DNA of 64,000 nt from Tritrichomonas musculus (GCA_039105265.1 JAPFFF010000009.1:310001-374000); one strand, 5' to 3'. Shown: positions 48,797-58,875, counted from the stretch's first letter. Program-made: numbers and translations. Notes: generated by a model from the letters alone, not told the origin.

Positions 48797-49534
48797 CTTT
48801 TTTAGCTATTAATACTAACAATTATAATAAACTAATAAAAGTACATTTGCATTTTACATTTACATTAAGAATGTTTGAATATTCCGAAAATTATATTTTG
48901 CTTTTCTATTGATTTGATTGAAATTCTTTATTTTATGAATACTCATCAATTGAAAATAAGATTTTAGATGAATGAATTAATAAACATGTATTTCAAACAG
49001 TTTAATGGCCATTTCATTCAATCTAGATTTGAATAAACAAAAAAAAAATTATTTTTTTCTTTAAATTCCTGTATAAATAACAAATAACAAACTGTTTTTT
49101 TCGATAAGTAAAAACAGATTATACTATATTCAATAATTTTCTGTATTTTATCTTTATTTAATTTTGTTTTCATTTGAGAAAAAACTATAAAATATTATAT
49201 TCAATTATTTTTGATGGCCAAAAGTAATGTAACCGAATGTTATATTCAATATTTTGTCTGTATCAAAAACCATCGAGCTATTGAAATTTCTTAAAGATTT
49301 TATTTTTTCAATTGTTTATGAATAAGCACTTTATTTTGAGAAAATAAAGCAAATCTAAACCCAAAAAAGTGACAATTATCGATAACATGCATGGTTGATA
49401 CAATTAGCGGAGATGCTTAACCTCAAAGTTGCACATATTTGACCTTTATTTGACCTCTATTTGACCTATGACAAATTATGCTTTTAATTTCTTTGTTTTC
49501 GTTTAGGTTTTTCAAAGAAAATTTAGCATTCATA
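48797..49534. other. Intergenic, upstream of the giant LRR gene
   Basis: About 740 bp, no gene seen. TTTGACCT occurs three times in tandem near 49438-49466 (TTTGACCTTTATTTGACCTC, then TATTTGACCT), just before the promoter of the LRR gene. Confidence 0.5.
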
Positions 49535-49541
49535 TCATTTA
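49535..49541 (+). promoter_or_regulatory. Initiator-like TCATTTA
   Basis: It fits the trichomonad initiator (TCA+1 then Y-W-Y-W) and predicts transcription from 49537, a 10-nt leader before the ATG at 49547. This agrees with the signal peptide beginning at that ATG rather than the in-frame ATG at 49478. Confidence 0.5.
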
Positions 49542-49546
49542 TTTAT

Positions 49547-52500
49547 ATGTTGGCTATCCTGTTGATTCTAGCACTTGCGAGCGCAAACGACAGTTGCCCT
49601 GGAGCATCAGTCCAAGTGACAGATGAAAATGTTGAAAAAGGAAAATACCAAAAATGTACCACATTGGAAACATTAACATTTGCAGACACCGTGAAAACGA
49701 TTGGCGAATCGGCCTTCGAAGAATGCACTGGTCTTAAAGGCACGATTACGTTTCCAGATTATTTGACATCAATTGGCGCAAATGCCTTCTATGGATGCTC
49801 GTCAATCCAAAATATAGTTTTCAGCAATGGAATTGAACAGATAAACGAATCAGCCTTTGCCAATTGTGGCGCTATTGCTACTTTTGGCTCAATTCCAACC
49901 AGCCTTAACCGACTTGGAAAATCTGCTTTTGAAAATTGTTCAGCACTCACCTCGTCACTGACCATTCCTGATGACCTCTTGATTATCCCAGAACGTGCTT
50001 TTTATGGCTGTTCAGAACTATCAGGATTAGTTTTGGGTCGAAATGTTCAGATAATTTCAAAAGAAGCCTTCTATGATTGCACAAAATTGTCTCTTCAAAG
50101 ATCAAGTTATGGCAATTACTATCCAAGTTCACTTACAAGGATTGAAGACTTTGCTTTTTTCAATTGTTCAGTTTTGCTCGAAGAAGTAAAAAATTATGGC
50201 TATGAGTACAGTTTTCCAGATTCCCTTGAACTAATTGGAAAGTATGCTTTTTACCAAACCTCTATTCCTTCAACCTTTTACTTTGGACCAAACTTGAAAA
50301 CAATTGATGAATATGCTTTTGCCCTTGTAAATGCAATCAAAGAACCAAGCCTTACGACTACTTTCCCAGACGCCCTTGAAACCATTGGTGATTATGCATT
50401 TTACAAATTTAAAGGATTCCAGGGCATTACTTTTGGACCAAATCTCAAAACAATTGGTAAAGGAGCCTTTGCAGAATGCAAAACCTACCAATACTATACT
50501 TATACAAATGTACAATTGGTTTTTCCAGATTCTTTAACTTCCATTGGTGATTATGCATTTGATAGTTTTGAACATCTTAAAAAAGTTGCTTTTAATTATA
50601 ATTTGAAAACGATTGGTAATTTTGCTTTTAATGAATGCACAAAATTGGAAGGTCATCCGTCAAATTGGACACTAGTGATTCCAAATTCAGTTACAAAAAT
50701 TGGTGATCATGCCTTTTTTGGATGCTCTAGTTTTAATTATTTACAACTTAGCTACAACCTTCATGAAATCAAAGAACACACCTTTTCTGGTTGTACAAGG
50801 TTAATTGGAAACATAACAATTCCTGATAATTGTGAATTAATTGGAGAGAGCGCATTCTATAATTGCAGTCAGGCATCCTATTTATCAATCGGAAGAAATG
50901 TTAAAGAAATTGGAGCAAGTGCCTTTGAGAGTTGCTGTAATCTAAAGGGACCTCTTGTTATTCCTAATTCAGTAGAAAAAATTCATGAAAAAGCTTTCAA
51001 AGATTGTTCATCTTTTAACTTTTTGGTTTTAGGAAATAAATTAGAAAGCATTCATGATTATGCATTTCAAAACTGTAAAGGTTTTAACGGCACATCTGGA
51101 TTGCCTGAATCCCTTGTTATTTTAGGTAACCATTCATTTGAATTATGTGTAAACATGGTTCACGATCTAGTCATTCCCAAGAGTGTTACTGTTATTAGTG
51201 ATTTTGCCTTTAATCAATGTGAAAAAATAAAATCACTAAAACTTGATAATGACGTTACTTATATTGGCAAAAACGCCTTCAATGGTTCTTTAGAAATGAA
51301 AACTTTTACTGGAATTCCTTCAAAGCTTGTCACTTTAGGTGAAAATGCATTTTGTAATTGTCATCAATTAGAAGGAAGGTTAGTTTTTCCAGATACAGTT
51401 ACTATCATTCCTAATAATGCCTTTTCCCAATGTTTTTCATTGACCTTTTTGCAGCTTGGAAATTCGGTTCAAGAAATTGGAAGCAAAGCTTTTTATTCTT
51501 GCTATAATTTAACTGGAACCTTAATTTTGACTCATTCTCTTGATACTCTTGGAGAAGCAGCATTCTCTAACTGCACAAAATTAACAGGAGTAGTTACAAT
51601 CTCTAATCTTTTGCAAGAAATTGAGCCTTATACGTTTTTCAATTGCTTTAAAATAACAGGATTTGATTTCTCACGAAACATTTCTACAATAAATGAGTAT
51701 GCTTTTTATGGTTGCATTGGCCTCAATGAAATCAATTTCCCAAATAATTTAACAGTAATTAAAGAATACGCGTTTTATAACTGCTCTAAAGCTACCAAAA
51801 TTACTTTTACTGAAAACATTACAGATGTTTCAGAATACGCTTTTGCATACACAACAAGTTTGAATGATTTAGCTCTTTTAACCAAAATGGAATCAATTTC
51901 TGATTCAACTTTTCGTTATAGCGGAATGAAAACAATTAAATTACCTGAAAATTTGACCACAATTAATCAATATGCTTTCCAATATTGCGAAAATTTAACT
52001 TCAGTAGAATTTCCAGATAAATTAGAAACAATTGACCAAAACGCATTTTCATTTTGCCTTGCTCTCAGAACAATTCAATTAAATGAAAATTTAACAACTA
52101 TTGGAAATTCATGTTTTCAACACTGTGAAACTTTGGAAGCTCTTCAATTCAATGAAAAATTAATAAATGCACCATATAACGGCTTTTATTGTTGCATAGG
52201 GCTTAAAAGTGTTATATTTAACAAAGATTTAGAAATAATCAACTCATACTGCTTCCAAGATTGTACCAGTTTGGAAAAAGTTGTTTTCAATGAAAGTTTA
52301 ATAACAATTGATAGTTGTGCATTTCGATACTGTGAAAGTTTAGAAAGTGTTCAATTTAATGAAAAATTGGAAACAATTAATACACGCGCCTTTGATGGAT
52401 GCTTTTCTATGTCAGGATTATTAAATATGACAAATTCTATAAGAACAATTGGAGATGATGCTTTTAGAGATTGCCGTCAGGTTTCTTCAATTCATTTTAC

Positions 52501-55500
52501 AGAATATTATTCTATTTCAATGGGAAGTTACGTTTTCCAAAATTGCTTTGGATTAAAAGGTGTTTTGACTTTACCTGATTATATTTATTCTATTCCAACT
52601 GGCTGCTTTTCAAATTGTACCAATATTGAAATGCTTAACTTTTCTGGAAATATTTATTCAATAAATTCTTATGCATTTCAAAATTGTACATCATTATTAT
52701 CATTATCAGTTCCAGAGGATTGTTCAAGCGTTGGATCAAACAGCTTTGAATTTTGCACTTCTTTAAAGTCAATTTCATTTCATCCTACATTTGCTAATAT
52801 TAACCAAAAAGCATTTCAGCATTGTTATTCATTAGAAACTATAGATTGGAATACAAGTACTCCAAGTATTAATAAAGGTGCATTTCAATTTTGTCATAAA
52901 CTTGAGCAATTGTCAATTCCTAGAGGAATCAAAACACTTTCAGATTCTGCATTTTTGAATTGCTCCAATCTTGTTACAGCAGATCTTGGAAATGTAACAT
53001 CAATTAAAAATTCAACATTTGCTTATTGTACTAAGTTAGAAAATATAAATATTCCTGAAACTGTGACTGAAGTTGGTAATTATTCATTCTATTATTGCAG
53101 TGCTGCAAAGAGTTATAATTTGCCGGTTGAGTTGAAAGAAGGAAAATTGGGACCTGGAGTATTTTATAACTGCTTTAGTTTAGAAGGGAAAATAACATTG
53201 CCAATAAACTTAACTTCAGTGCCAAAAAATTTGTTCATGAATTGCATTAAATTAAAAGAAATTGACATTCATCATAACATAACTGTCATTGGCGAGTATG
53301 CATTTTACAATTGTTCATCATTAGAAGGAAATCTAGTCTTAAGAACATCACTTAAATCAATCAAAATGCATGCATTTGAATATTGTGTTGGTTTCAAAAC
53401 ACCCTTAGAAATACCAAATTCATTAACGACCATTGAACCATATACATTTTCTCAATGCTGGGGATTTACAAAGTTAATCTTGCCAGAAAGTTTAATTCGT
53501 CTTCAAACTGGTTCATTTTATAATTGTACTGGACTCAATGAAGATTTATCAATGCCATCAAGTGTTCGTTATATTGAATCTTATGCATTTTACAACTGTT
53601 TTAGACTTCCTGGTCCTCTTGATTTAAGCCATATAGAAGGTCCCATTGGAAGCTATGCCTTTTATTCATGCAGTAAGTTAGGCTTATTAACACTTGGTGA
53701 TGGAATTAAAGGAATCTCTGCATATTCATTTTATCAATGCACTGATTTAAGAGGCCATTTGAAAGTTCCAATGTTTTGTCATTATGTTCATGATTATGCA
53801 TTTTATGGCTGTTCCAAGTTATCAGGACCATTGCTCTTCTCAAATAATTTGGATGAAATAGGAGACTTCGCATTTTATGGATGTAAAGAATTGAATGGAT
53901 CTTTGGTTCTCGGATCACAAGTCAGAGAAATAGGTGAATATGCATTCTCTGGATGCACCAAATTAACAGGAGCATTAAGAATTGGTTTATCTAAATATTG
54001 TTCTATTCGCAATAATGCATTTTCAAGATGCACTGGATTCAATGAATTGAAACTTTTCAATGTTAGTTATATTGGTGCTTATGCATTTTATCAATGTACT
54101 GGCTTCAAAGGATCTTTGGAAATTAAGCCTTTATATGAAAATACCCCAAGTGATTATTATTTACTAACAATTGACAATTATTCATTTTATGGATGCTCGG
54201 GATTTGATGGAAATTTGGTGCTTCCATGCTATTTAGGCCGCATTAGAAATTATGCATTTTATGGATGTTCAAATCTTATTGGAAACCTATCAATTCCTTA
54301 TAAAGTATCTGAAATTGGTAACTATTCATTCTATGGCTGTTCAAAATTAGGTCCTTTATTATCGTTTTATGGTCATACGGATTACAGCTCCAATCTCCAA
54401 TATATTGGAAACTATGCATTTTATGGTTGCCGCGGATTCTCTGATGATTTGAAAATACCATATAACGTTCAACATATTGGCAGTTATGCATTTGCCGAAT
54501 GCACATCATTTACAAATGACTTAATCATAGGAAATGGATATCAACTTCATATTGGCAGATACGCCTTTAACTCAACTCATTTTGCCCATTTATACTATGG
54601 CGATCTAGTAGAGCCATCATATGATTATCCTATTGCCTTGAATGAAAGTACAATTATTGAGGTTTCAGCTGATTATTATTATTATCATCATAGGTATACT
54701 TTCAGAGATTTAAGCTTCTGCTCATATAATGTTGTTAGTGATATTGGAGCAAGCTCTTCAGGAATTGAATTTGATGAAATAATTTATGTAACATTTGATT
54801 CAATTGATGATTATAACAAAAACTACAATACCAAATTAAAGAACTATATCAAAATACCTAATGCAACACGTTCCGTAATAGTAACTATAAATAGATTATC
54901 AAATGCTCAAGAATACACGATTCCTCCAATGACAGGTGTTGATGATTATGATTATATCAGGTATACTAATAAAAACGTCCGTATTGCAATCAGTGGGCAA
55001 TATAAATTAGATTTATCTTCTGGAAATACAAATGTTAATCTTCAACAGGGTGGTGAAATCGAAATCACAAATGGAAAAGGAACGTTAAATATTGATTCAT
55101 CACTTACAGATGTTGTCTTTAATTTGCCAGCAAACGTCATAGATGACTTCGATATTAAGGTACCAAATACTGTTCAAACATTCACAATGCAAGAATTGGT
55201 CTTGTCATCAGGAACTTTCACTGTTTCAGATAAAGATGACAATGTTAAAACAGTTGATGTTCGTAACCTTACAACAGAAGTAGGTTCAAGCCCAACCATT
55301 TCTAATATGAATATCAATGGTCCATTCAATGTTAAGCAGTCATCTCACATTGAACTAGGTGAAAATATCTCATTAGAAAACGCAGATATCAACTACATTG
55401 TTGAACAGACAGACATTAATAGTAACTATCCAATCTTTAGAGGCGAAACTAAAGAAATTCCAAAATCATTTTCAATTAAATTCCCAGAAGGAGTCAACGT

Positions 55501-55870
55501 TACTTCCGTTGGTAACCTCACCATTTATAGAGGAAACTTTAGCTGTTATGAATGGGCTGATAGATTAAAGGGTCGTTATCCAGACGGATATTTAGAGCCA
55601 ATTTGTCCACCTGTTGCTAAACCAAGTTCATCATTATTACTTGAGTTTGAAAATAATGTAGAATTAATTTTGCCAAGAGATCCAAATTATAAGAGCGACT
55701 TTGGCTTGGTTGTTTGTAAGAAAGAGAAGAAGCTAAGTGGAGGTGCGATTGCTGGAATTGTCATTGCATGCATTGTTGTTGTTGCTGCATTGTTAATTGG
55801 TGAATTCTTCCTTGTCAAACATATGCTCAGCAAAGAAGCTCCAAGTGAAAAGGAAGCTGAGGAAGTTTAA
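49547..55870 (+). CDS. Giant BspA-like leucine-rich-repeat surface protein with signal peptide and membrane anchor
   Basis: 2107 residues from the ATG at 49547. This start gives a textbook signal peptide (MLAILLILALASA, cleavage before NDSCPG) and lies just after an initiator; the in-frame ATG at 49478 would put 23 odd residues in front. Residues about 30-1685 are several dozen BspA/TpLRR (LRR_5) repeats of about 23 residues (I-G-x-x-A-F-x-x-C-x-x-L-x-G-x-L-x-I-P). Residues about 1690-2060 are a beta-rich region without LRRs. A hydrophobic helix (GAIAGIVIACIVVVAALLIGEFFLV, about 2065-2090) and a short charged tail (KHMLSKEAPSEKEAEEV) finish it. BspA-like proteins form the largest surface family of trichomonads, linked to host and bacterial contact. 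The frame is intact across 6.3 kb. A TAAA follows the stop closely. Confidence 0.93.
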   Translation: MLAILLILALASANDSCPGASVQVTDENVEKGKYQKCTTLETLTFADTVKTIGESAFEECTGLKGTITFPDYLTSIGANAFYGCSSIQNIVFSNGIEQINESAFANCGAIATFGSIPTSLNRLGKSAFENCSALTSSLTIPDDLLIIPERAFYGCSELSGLVLGRNVQIISKEAFYDCTKLSLQRSSYGNYYPSSLTRIEDFAFFNCSVLLEEVKNYGYEYSFPDSLELIGKYAFYQTSIPSTFYFGPNLKTIDEYAFALVNAIKEPSLTTTFPDALETIGDYAFYKFKGFQGITFGPNLKTIGKGAFAECKTYQYYTYTNVQLVFPDSLTSIGDYAFDSFEHLKKVAFNYNLKTIGNFAFNECTKLEGHPSNWTLVIPNSVTKIGDHAFFGCSSFNYLQLSYNLHEIKEHTFSGCTRLIGNITIPDNCELIGESAFYNCSQASYLSIGRNVKEIGASAFESCCNLKGPLVIPNSVEKIHEKAFKDCSSFNFLVLGNKLESIHDYAFQNCKGFNGTSGLPESLVILGNHSFELCVNMVHDLVIPKSVTVISDFAFNQCEKIKSLKLDNDVTYIGKNAFNGSLEMKTFTGIPSKLVTLGENAFCNCHQLEGRLVFPDTVTIIPNNAFSQCFSLTFLQLGNSVQEIGSKAFYSCYNLTGTLILTHSLDTLGEAAFSNCTKLTGVVTISNLLQEIEPYTFFNCFKITGFDFSRNISTINEYAFYGCIGLNEINFPNNLTVIKEYAFYNCSKATKITFTENITDVSEYAFAYTTSLNDLALLTKMESISDSTFRYSGMKTIKLPENLTTINQYAFQYCENLTSVEFPDKLETIDQNAFSFCLALRTIQLNENLTTIGNSCFQHCETLEALQFNEKLINAPYNGFYCCIGLKSVIFNKDLEIINSYCFQDCTSLEKVVFNESLITIDSCAFRYCESLESVQFNEKLETINTRAFDGCFSMSGLLNMTNSIRTIGDDAFRDCRQVSSIHFTEYYSISMGSYVFQNCFGLKGVLTLPDYIYSIPTGCFSNCTNIEMLNFSGNIYSINSYAFQNCTSLLSLSVPEDCSSVGSNSFEFCTSLKSISFHPTFANINQKAFQHCYSLETIDWNTSTPSINKGAFQFCHKLEQLSIPRGIKTLSDSAFLNCSNLVTADLGNVTSIKNSTFAYCTKLENINIPETVTEVGNYSFYYCSAAKSYNLPVELKEGKLGPGVFYNCFSLEGKITLPINLTSVPKNLFMNCIKLKEIDIHHNITVIGEYAFYNCSSLEGNLVLRTSLKSIKMHAFEYCVGFKTPLEIPNSLTTIEPYTFSQCWGFTKLILPESLIRLQTGSFYNCTGLNEDLSMPSSVRYIESYAFYNCFRLPGPLDLSHIEGPIGSYAFYSCSKLGLLTLGDGIKGISAYSFYQCTDLRGHLKVPMFCHYVHDYAFYGCSKLSGPLLFSNNLDEIGDFAFYGCKELNGSLVLGSQVREIGEYAFSGCTKLTGALRIGLSKYCSIRNNAFSRCTGFNELKLFNVSYIGAYAFYQCTGFKGSLEIKPLYENTPSDYYLLTIDNYSFYGCSGFDGNLVLPCYLGRIRNYAFYGCSNLIGNLSIPYKVSEIGNYSFYGCSKLGPLLSFYGHTDYSSNLQYIGNYAFYGCRGFSDDLKIPYNVQHIGSYAFAECTSFTNDLIIGNGYQLHIGRYAFNSTHFAHLYYGDLVEPSYDYPIALNESTIIEVSADYYYYHHRYTFRDLSFCSYNVVSDIGASSSGIEFDEIIYVTFDSIDDYNKNYNTKLKNYIKIPNATRSVIVTINRLSNAQEYTIPPMTGVDDYDYIRYTNKNVRIAISGQYKLDLSSGNTNVNLQQGGEIEITNGKGTLNIDSSLTDVVFNLPANVIDDFDIKVPNTVQTFTMQELVLSSGTFTVSDKDDNVKTVDVRNLTTEVGSSPTISNMNINGPFNVKQSSHIELGENISLENADINYIVEQTDINSNYPIFRGETKEIPKSFSIKFPEGVNVTSVGNLTIYRGNFSCYEWADRLKGRYPDGYLEPICPPVAKPSSSLLLEFENNVELILPRDPNYKSDFGLVVCKKEKKLSGGAIAGIVIACIVVVAALLIGEFFLVKHMLSKEAPSEKEAEEV

Positions 55871-56451
55871 AATAAAATAAAATGGTATTTTATCAGTCTC
55901 GCTTTCTTTTATTTTGATATTTTTTGTAGGTCGCGATGTTCAGATTACTTTTTTTTTTCTCTCAGACCAAGTTTTAATTCTTCTCAAAAAGTTGTTTTTT
56001 CTGAGGCATTCAATTTTTTCAAATGAGTGATTTAAAAATTGAATGGTCATTCAAAAAAAATCACAAAGTGAAAACTGAACCTTTGAGAAAAGAATTGTAT
56101 TTTTTGAAGTAAAATTGGCAAAAAAACAGGATAAGTTTAAATTGGCAAATTGGTTTTTTTTTTTTTTTTTTTTTTTTGACAAGCTTGATACAACTCATTA
56201 AATTTTGTCAAGTTTGGGAAATGTACTTTTCTGCACTTTTTTGGATATAAACAAGACCAATTTTTATTATAAGAGAAAGAAGGTATGTTATCACTTAATA
56301 TTTTACAACTAATAAAAATATTATGGCATGTTATATGAAAGTAATGAAAATAATCGTTTTTTATTTAACATGTCGTTTTATTCTTTCAGAATAAAAATAA
56401 AGCCAAAAAAAATTGCTGTTATAAAACGCACTGGATCTGTGCCTTAAAATT

Positions 56452-56469
56452 AGGCCTTCATTTTTGGAC
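56452..56469 (+). repeat. Inverted repeat, left arm (18 bp)
   Basis: AGGCCTTCATTTTTGGAC is the exact reverse complement of 60648-60665. Each arm lies within about 25 bp of a homopolymer (T-run here, A-run there), so the similarity extends beyond the 18 bp in organisation. Confidence 0.6.
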
Positions 56470-56812
56470 TTAGAATTTTTTTTTTTTTTTTTTTCATATA
56501 GTCATATAGTATATTTAATTTTTTTTTGTTTATTTTGATTTTTTTTCGGTCAAAAAGTTTCAACAATTTGATAGAGTGAAAAATAATCATGAACTTTTTC
56601 TTGGAGCAAAAAATAAAACATAACTTTTTCTTAAAGATAAAAAATAAAATAACTTTTTGATGCAAAATGTTTATTACAAGAGAAACCAAATTGGCCCTCA
56701 ATTATTTTTCTATTTATTTTAATCGTTTGTTTTTATAGAATACTTGCTTAAAATAGAACAATGTTCTTGAAAGAAAAACATATTATTACGCCATTATTAT
56801 CTAAAGTATAGA

Positions 56813-56839
56813 CACTTTTTGAGCTTCGCTCAAAAAGTG
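56813..56839. repeat. Perfect hairpin 1 (12-bp stem, 3-nt loop)
   Basis: CACTTTTTGAGC, loop TTC, GCTCAAAAAGTG. First of three related hairpins within 285 bp. Confidence 0.9.
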
Positions 56840-56933
56840 GCGTTTCTTGCAATTTCCAAAAAATCAGATATTCAAACATCAAAACCAGCTATAACCAAGT
56901 TATTACATAACCGAAATAAATCTTATGCTTGAA

Positions 56934-56960
56934 CACTTTTTGAGCGAAGCTCAAAAAGTG
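56934..56960. repeat. Perfect hairpin 2 (12-bp stem, 3-nt loop)
   Basis: The same stem as hairpin 1 with the loop reversed to GAA, i.e. the reverse complement of hairpin 1. Centre about 121 bp from the first. Confidence 0.9.
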
Positions 56961-57058
56961 GCCCTTTATTCTTTTCAAATTTGATTTCTTTTCAAAACTT
57001 ACATAAATCAACTTCCATGAAGAAAACAAATGAAATATTATACCTAATAGATCTCAAG

Positions 57059-57097
57059 AATGACAACTTTTTGAGCAAAGCTCAAAAAGTTGTCATT
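57059..57097. repeat. Perfect hairpin 3 (18-bp stem, 3-nt loop)
   Basis: AATGACAACTTTTTGAGC, loop AAA, then its complement. The inner part shares ACTTTTTGAGC with hairpins 1 and 2, but the stem is longer and reads AACTTTTT instead of CACTTTTT. Centre about 131 bp from hairpin 2. Confidence 0.9.
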
Positions 57098-57206
57098 AAA
57101 TGATATTAATTATTAATTGAATTTCAAAATACAAAAAACATTTATGTATGTTCAATGATTATAGTTTATTAAATGATTTATGATTATATCGCGCGTTAGT
57201 TTTCTT

Positions 57207-57207
<1 letters not shown>

Positions 57208-57259
<52 letters not shown>
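57208..57259 (+). repeat. 52-nt poly-T tract
   Basis: Uninterrupted run of about 52 T in gene-free DNA. Confidence 0.95.
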
Positions 57260-57260
<1 letters not shown>

Positions 57261-57419
57261 GACCATTTTGAACATTGATTTTTGACAGAAATTCTTTGAT
57301 ATTAAATGAAAAAAATATAAAAAAAAAAAAAAAAATCTTTAAATTCTTCGTATAAAAAAGCTGAGTTTTTCTTTTACAAATAAAATTTGATAAAAAAAAA
57401 AAAATAATCAATTTAACAA

Positions 57420-57791
57420 TAAACTCTGTCCAAAAATGTTCGACAATTGAATTTTGAGAGAGTATTCAAATTATCATTTTTTTTTTTCTCATGCACCTAT
57501 ACGGTGATTCGAAGGTTTTTTCCAAAGCTCTTTTTTTTAGAGAGTAGCCCATGTCACATATAAAGTTGTAATTCCTCTTAAGGGAGTGGATATTTCTTTC
57601 ACAAACCAAGGTTCTTTATATAAAAATAGCTTACTGAAAGTATAATTAAAAAAATAAACTTCTGAAAAATTGAATACATTGCTTTGAGAGAAAAAAGAAA
57701 TTTTCGACATTTTATCGTTATTTTAGTCAATTTTCAGGGGATAAATGCGGTTTATGTGTACGTTAAGTCGAACATTTTTGGTCAGGGTTTA
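57420..57791. mobile_element. Candidate 372-bp inverted-repeat element
   Basis: The left end TAAACTCTGTCC then AAAAATGTTCGAC (57420-57444) is matched by the right end read inwards, TAAACCCTGACC then AAAAATGTTCGAC (57791-57767), with two differences in 25 bp. The interior is AT-rich without a gene. No clear target duplication was found. Confidence 0.5.
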
Positions 57792-58171
57792 GTAAATTTT
57801 TATTCAAAAATTTGAGTGAAATTCATTCAAAATTTCTGATTTTTTTCTTATTTTTCTCATGTCCAAAAAATCTGACAAACATGTCCAAAAAAACGTAAAA
57901 AAGTGAAATTGAAAATTTTATATGAATTTTTGAAAGCTTTACGATGTCCAAAAAAACAGCTTTCATATGTCCAAAAAATATAGAGAAATAATCGAGATTT
58001 TTTTCATATATAAACCATTCAATATTACATTAATAATAATCGACGATTAAAATGTCAAACTCTTAACTCCGCATTGATGAAAAGTCAAACTTTAATCAAA
58101 ATCATTTATTCAAGAAAGGTAATAAAACTTTTTTTCATTGAATTTTTTTTCAGAGAAAAGTCGATGAATGT

Positions 58172-58306
58172 GGACAATCGTTTTTTTCTACGCCACTTTT
58201 TGAATGGTTTTTCTATCCATGAGTAAGCTTCTCATGGAAAGTAAAAATCCACCATCTTATGGTGAAATTTAACTTACTCTGTTAAGAAAATTAACCAAAA
58301 AAATCG
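58172..58306 (+). mobile_element. Broken left end of the 408-bp MITE (copy 3)
   Basis: Begins with the intact terminal repeat GGACAATCGTTTTTTTCTAC and follows copy 1 for about 135 bp (through TTAACCAAAAAAATCG), then switches abruptly to the dispersed repeat that also occurs at 45664. The remaining two thirds and the right end are missing. Confidence 0.85.
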
Positions 58307-58310
58307 AATA

Positions 58311-58458
58311 TTTAAATAAAAATTGCATATTATTGATAACCACCCATTTATATTTATTTGAAAATTATAAATAATATACAACATTATATAAATTATTTAA
58401 ATTATGCATATATTCTTTTTGAAACCTATTTATTAATGAAGAAAATAAAGTTTATTTT
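58311..58458 (+). repeat. Dispersed repeat interrupted by the MITE
   Basis: Matches 45664-45822. Its continuation is found after the MITE (58867-58893, GTTTATTTTGAATAGGAGGT), so the element landed inside this repeat. Confidence 0.85.
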
Positions 58459-58875
58459 GGGGAATCGTATTTTTCTACGCCACTTTTTGAAAACTTTTAA
58501 ACTTTTTGAATACTTTTTTATACATTTTTTATTCAATTTTTGCTAAATAATGCATAAATATTTAGTTCAAATGGCTTCCCGATTCATCCAGCAATTCAAG
58601 GAGCCTGATTCGGCTTCGCGCAGCCCTGTGGTGATCACTGGTGCGTATATTCCTGAAAAATTATGTAAAAATAAAAAAAAATTATATCAAAAAAAGCAAA
58701 AAGTTATAAATTTAAAGAAAAATTAAAATTTACGATTATTTTGGTTAATTTTCTTAACAGAGTAAGTTAAATTTCACCTTAAGATGGCGGTTTTTTACTT
58801 TCCATGAATAGCAACTCATTGATAGAAAAACCACTCAAAAAGTGGCGTAGAAAAAAACGATTGTCCGTTTATTTT
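58450..58875. mobile_element. 408-bp Mutator-type MITE with 9-bp target duplication (copy 2)
   Basis: The element runs 58459-58866 (408 bp), in reverse orientation relative to the copy at 7206-7613 and nearly identical to it, including the conserved mini-ORF. It is flanked by the perfect 9-bp duplication GTTTATTTT (58450-58458 and 58867-58875). The undisturbed site exists once at 45814-45822, so this is a filled-site/empty-site pair. Confidence 0.95.

Larger units (their letters stand above)
55871..58171. other. Repeat-rich intergenic region
   Basis: No gene. Holds poly-T tracts (about 56157-56177, 57208-57259), the three hairpins, a candidate inverted-repeat element (57420-57791) and a cluster of ATGTCCAAAAA motifs (57859-57977). 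The short minus-strand frames at 56450-56701 and 57196-57411 are Lys/Phe/Ile-rich chance frames. Confidence 0.55.

Noticed and set aside
49478-49546. Upstream start of the giant LRR protein at 49478
   Set aside because: It would bury the signal peptide behind 23 residues and precedes the predicted initiator at 49535.
56813-57097. CRISPR-like array (regular repeats and spacers)
   Set aside because: Only three units, palindromic and in mixed orientation, unequal repeats, in a eukaryotic-looking genome. No cas-like genes nearby.
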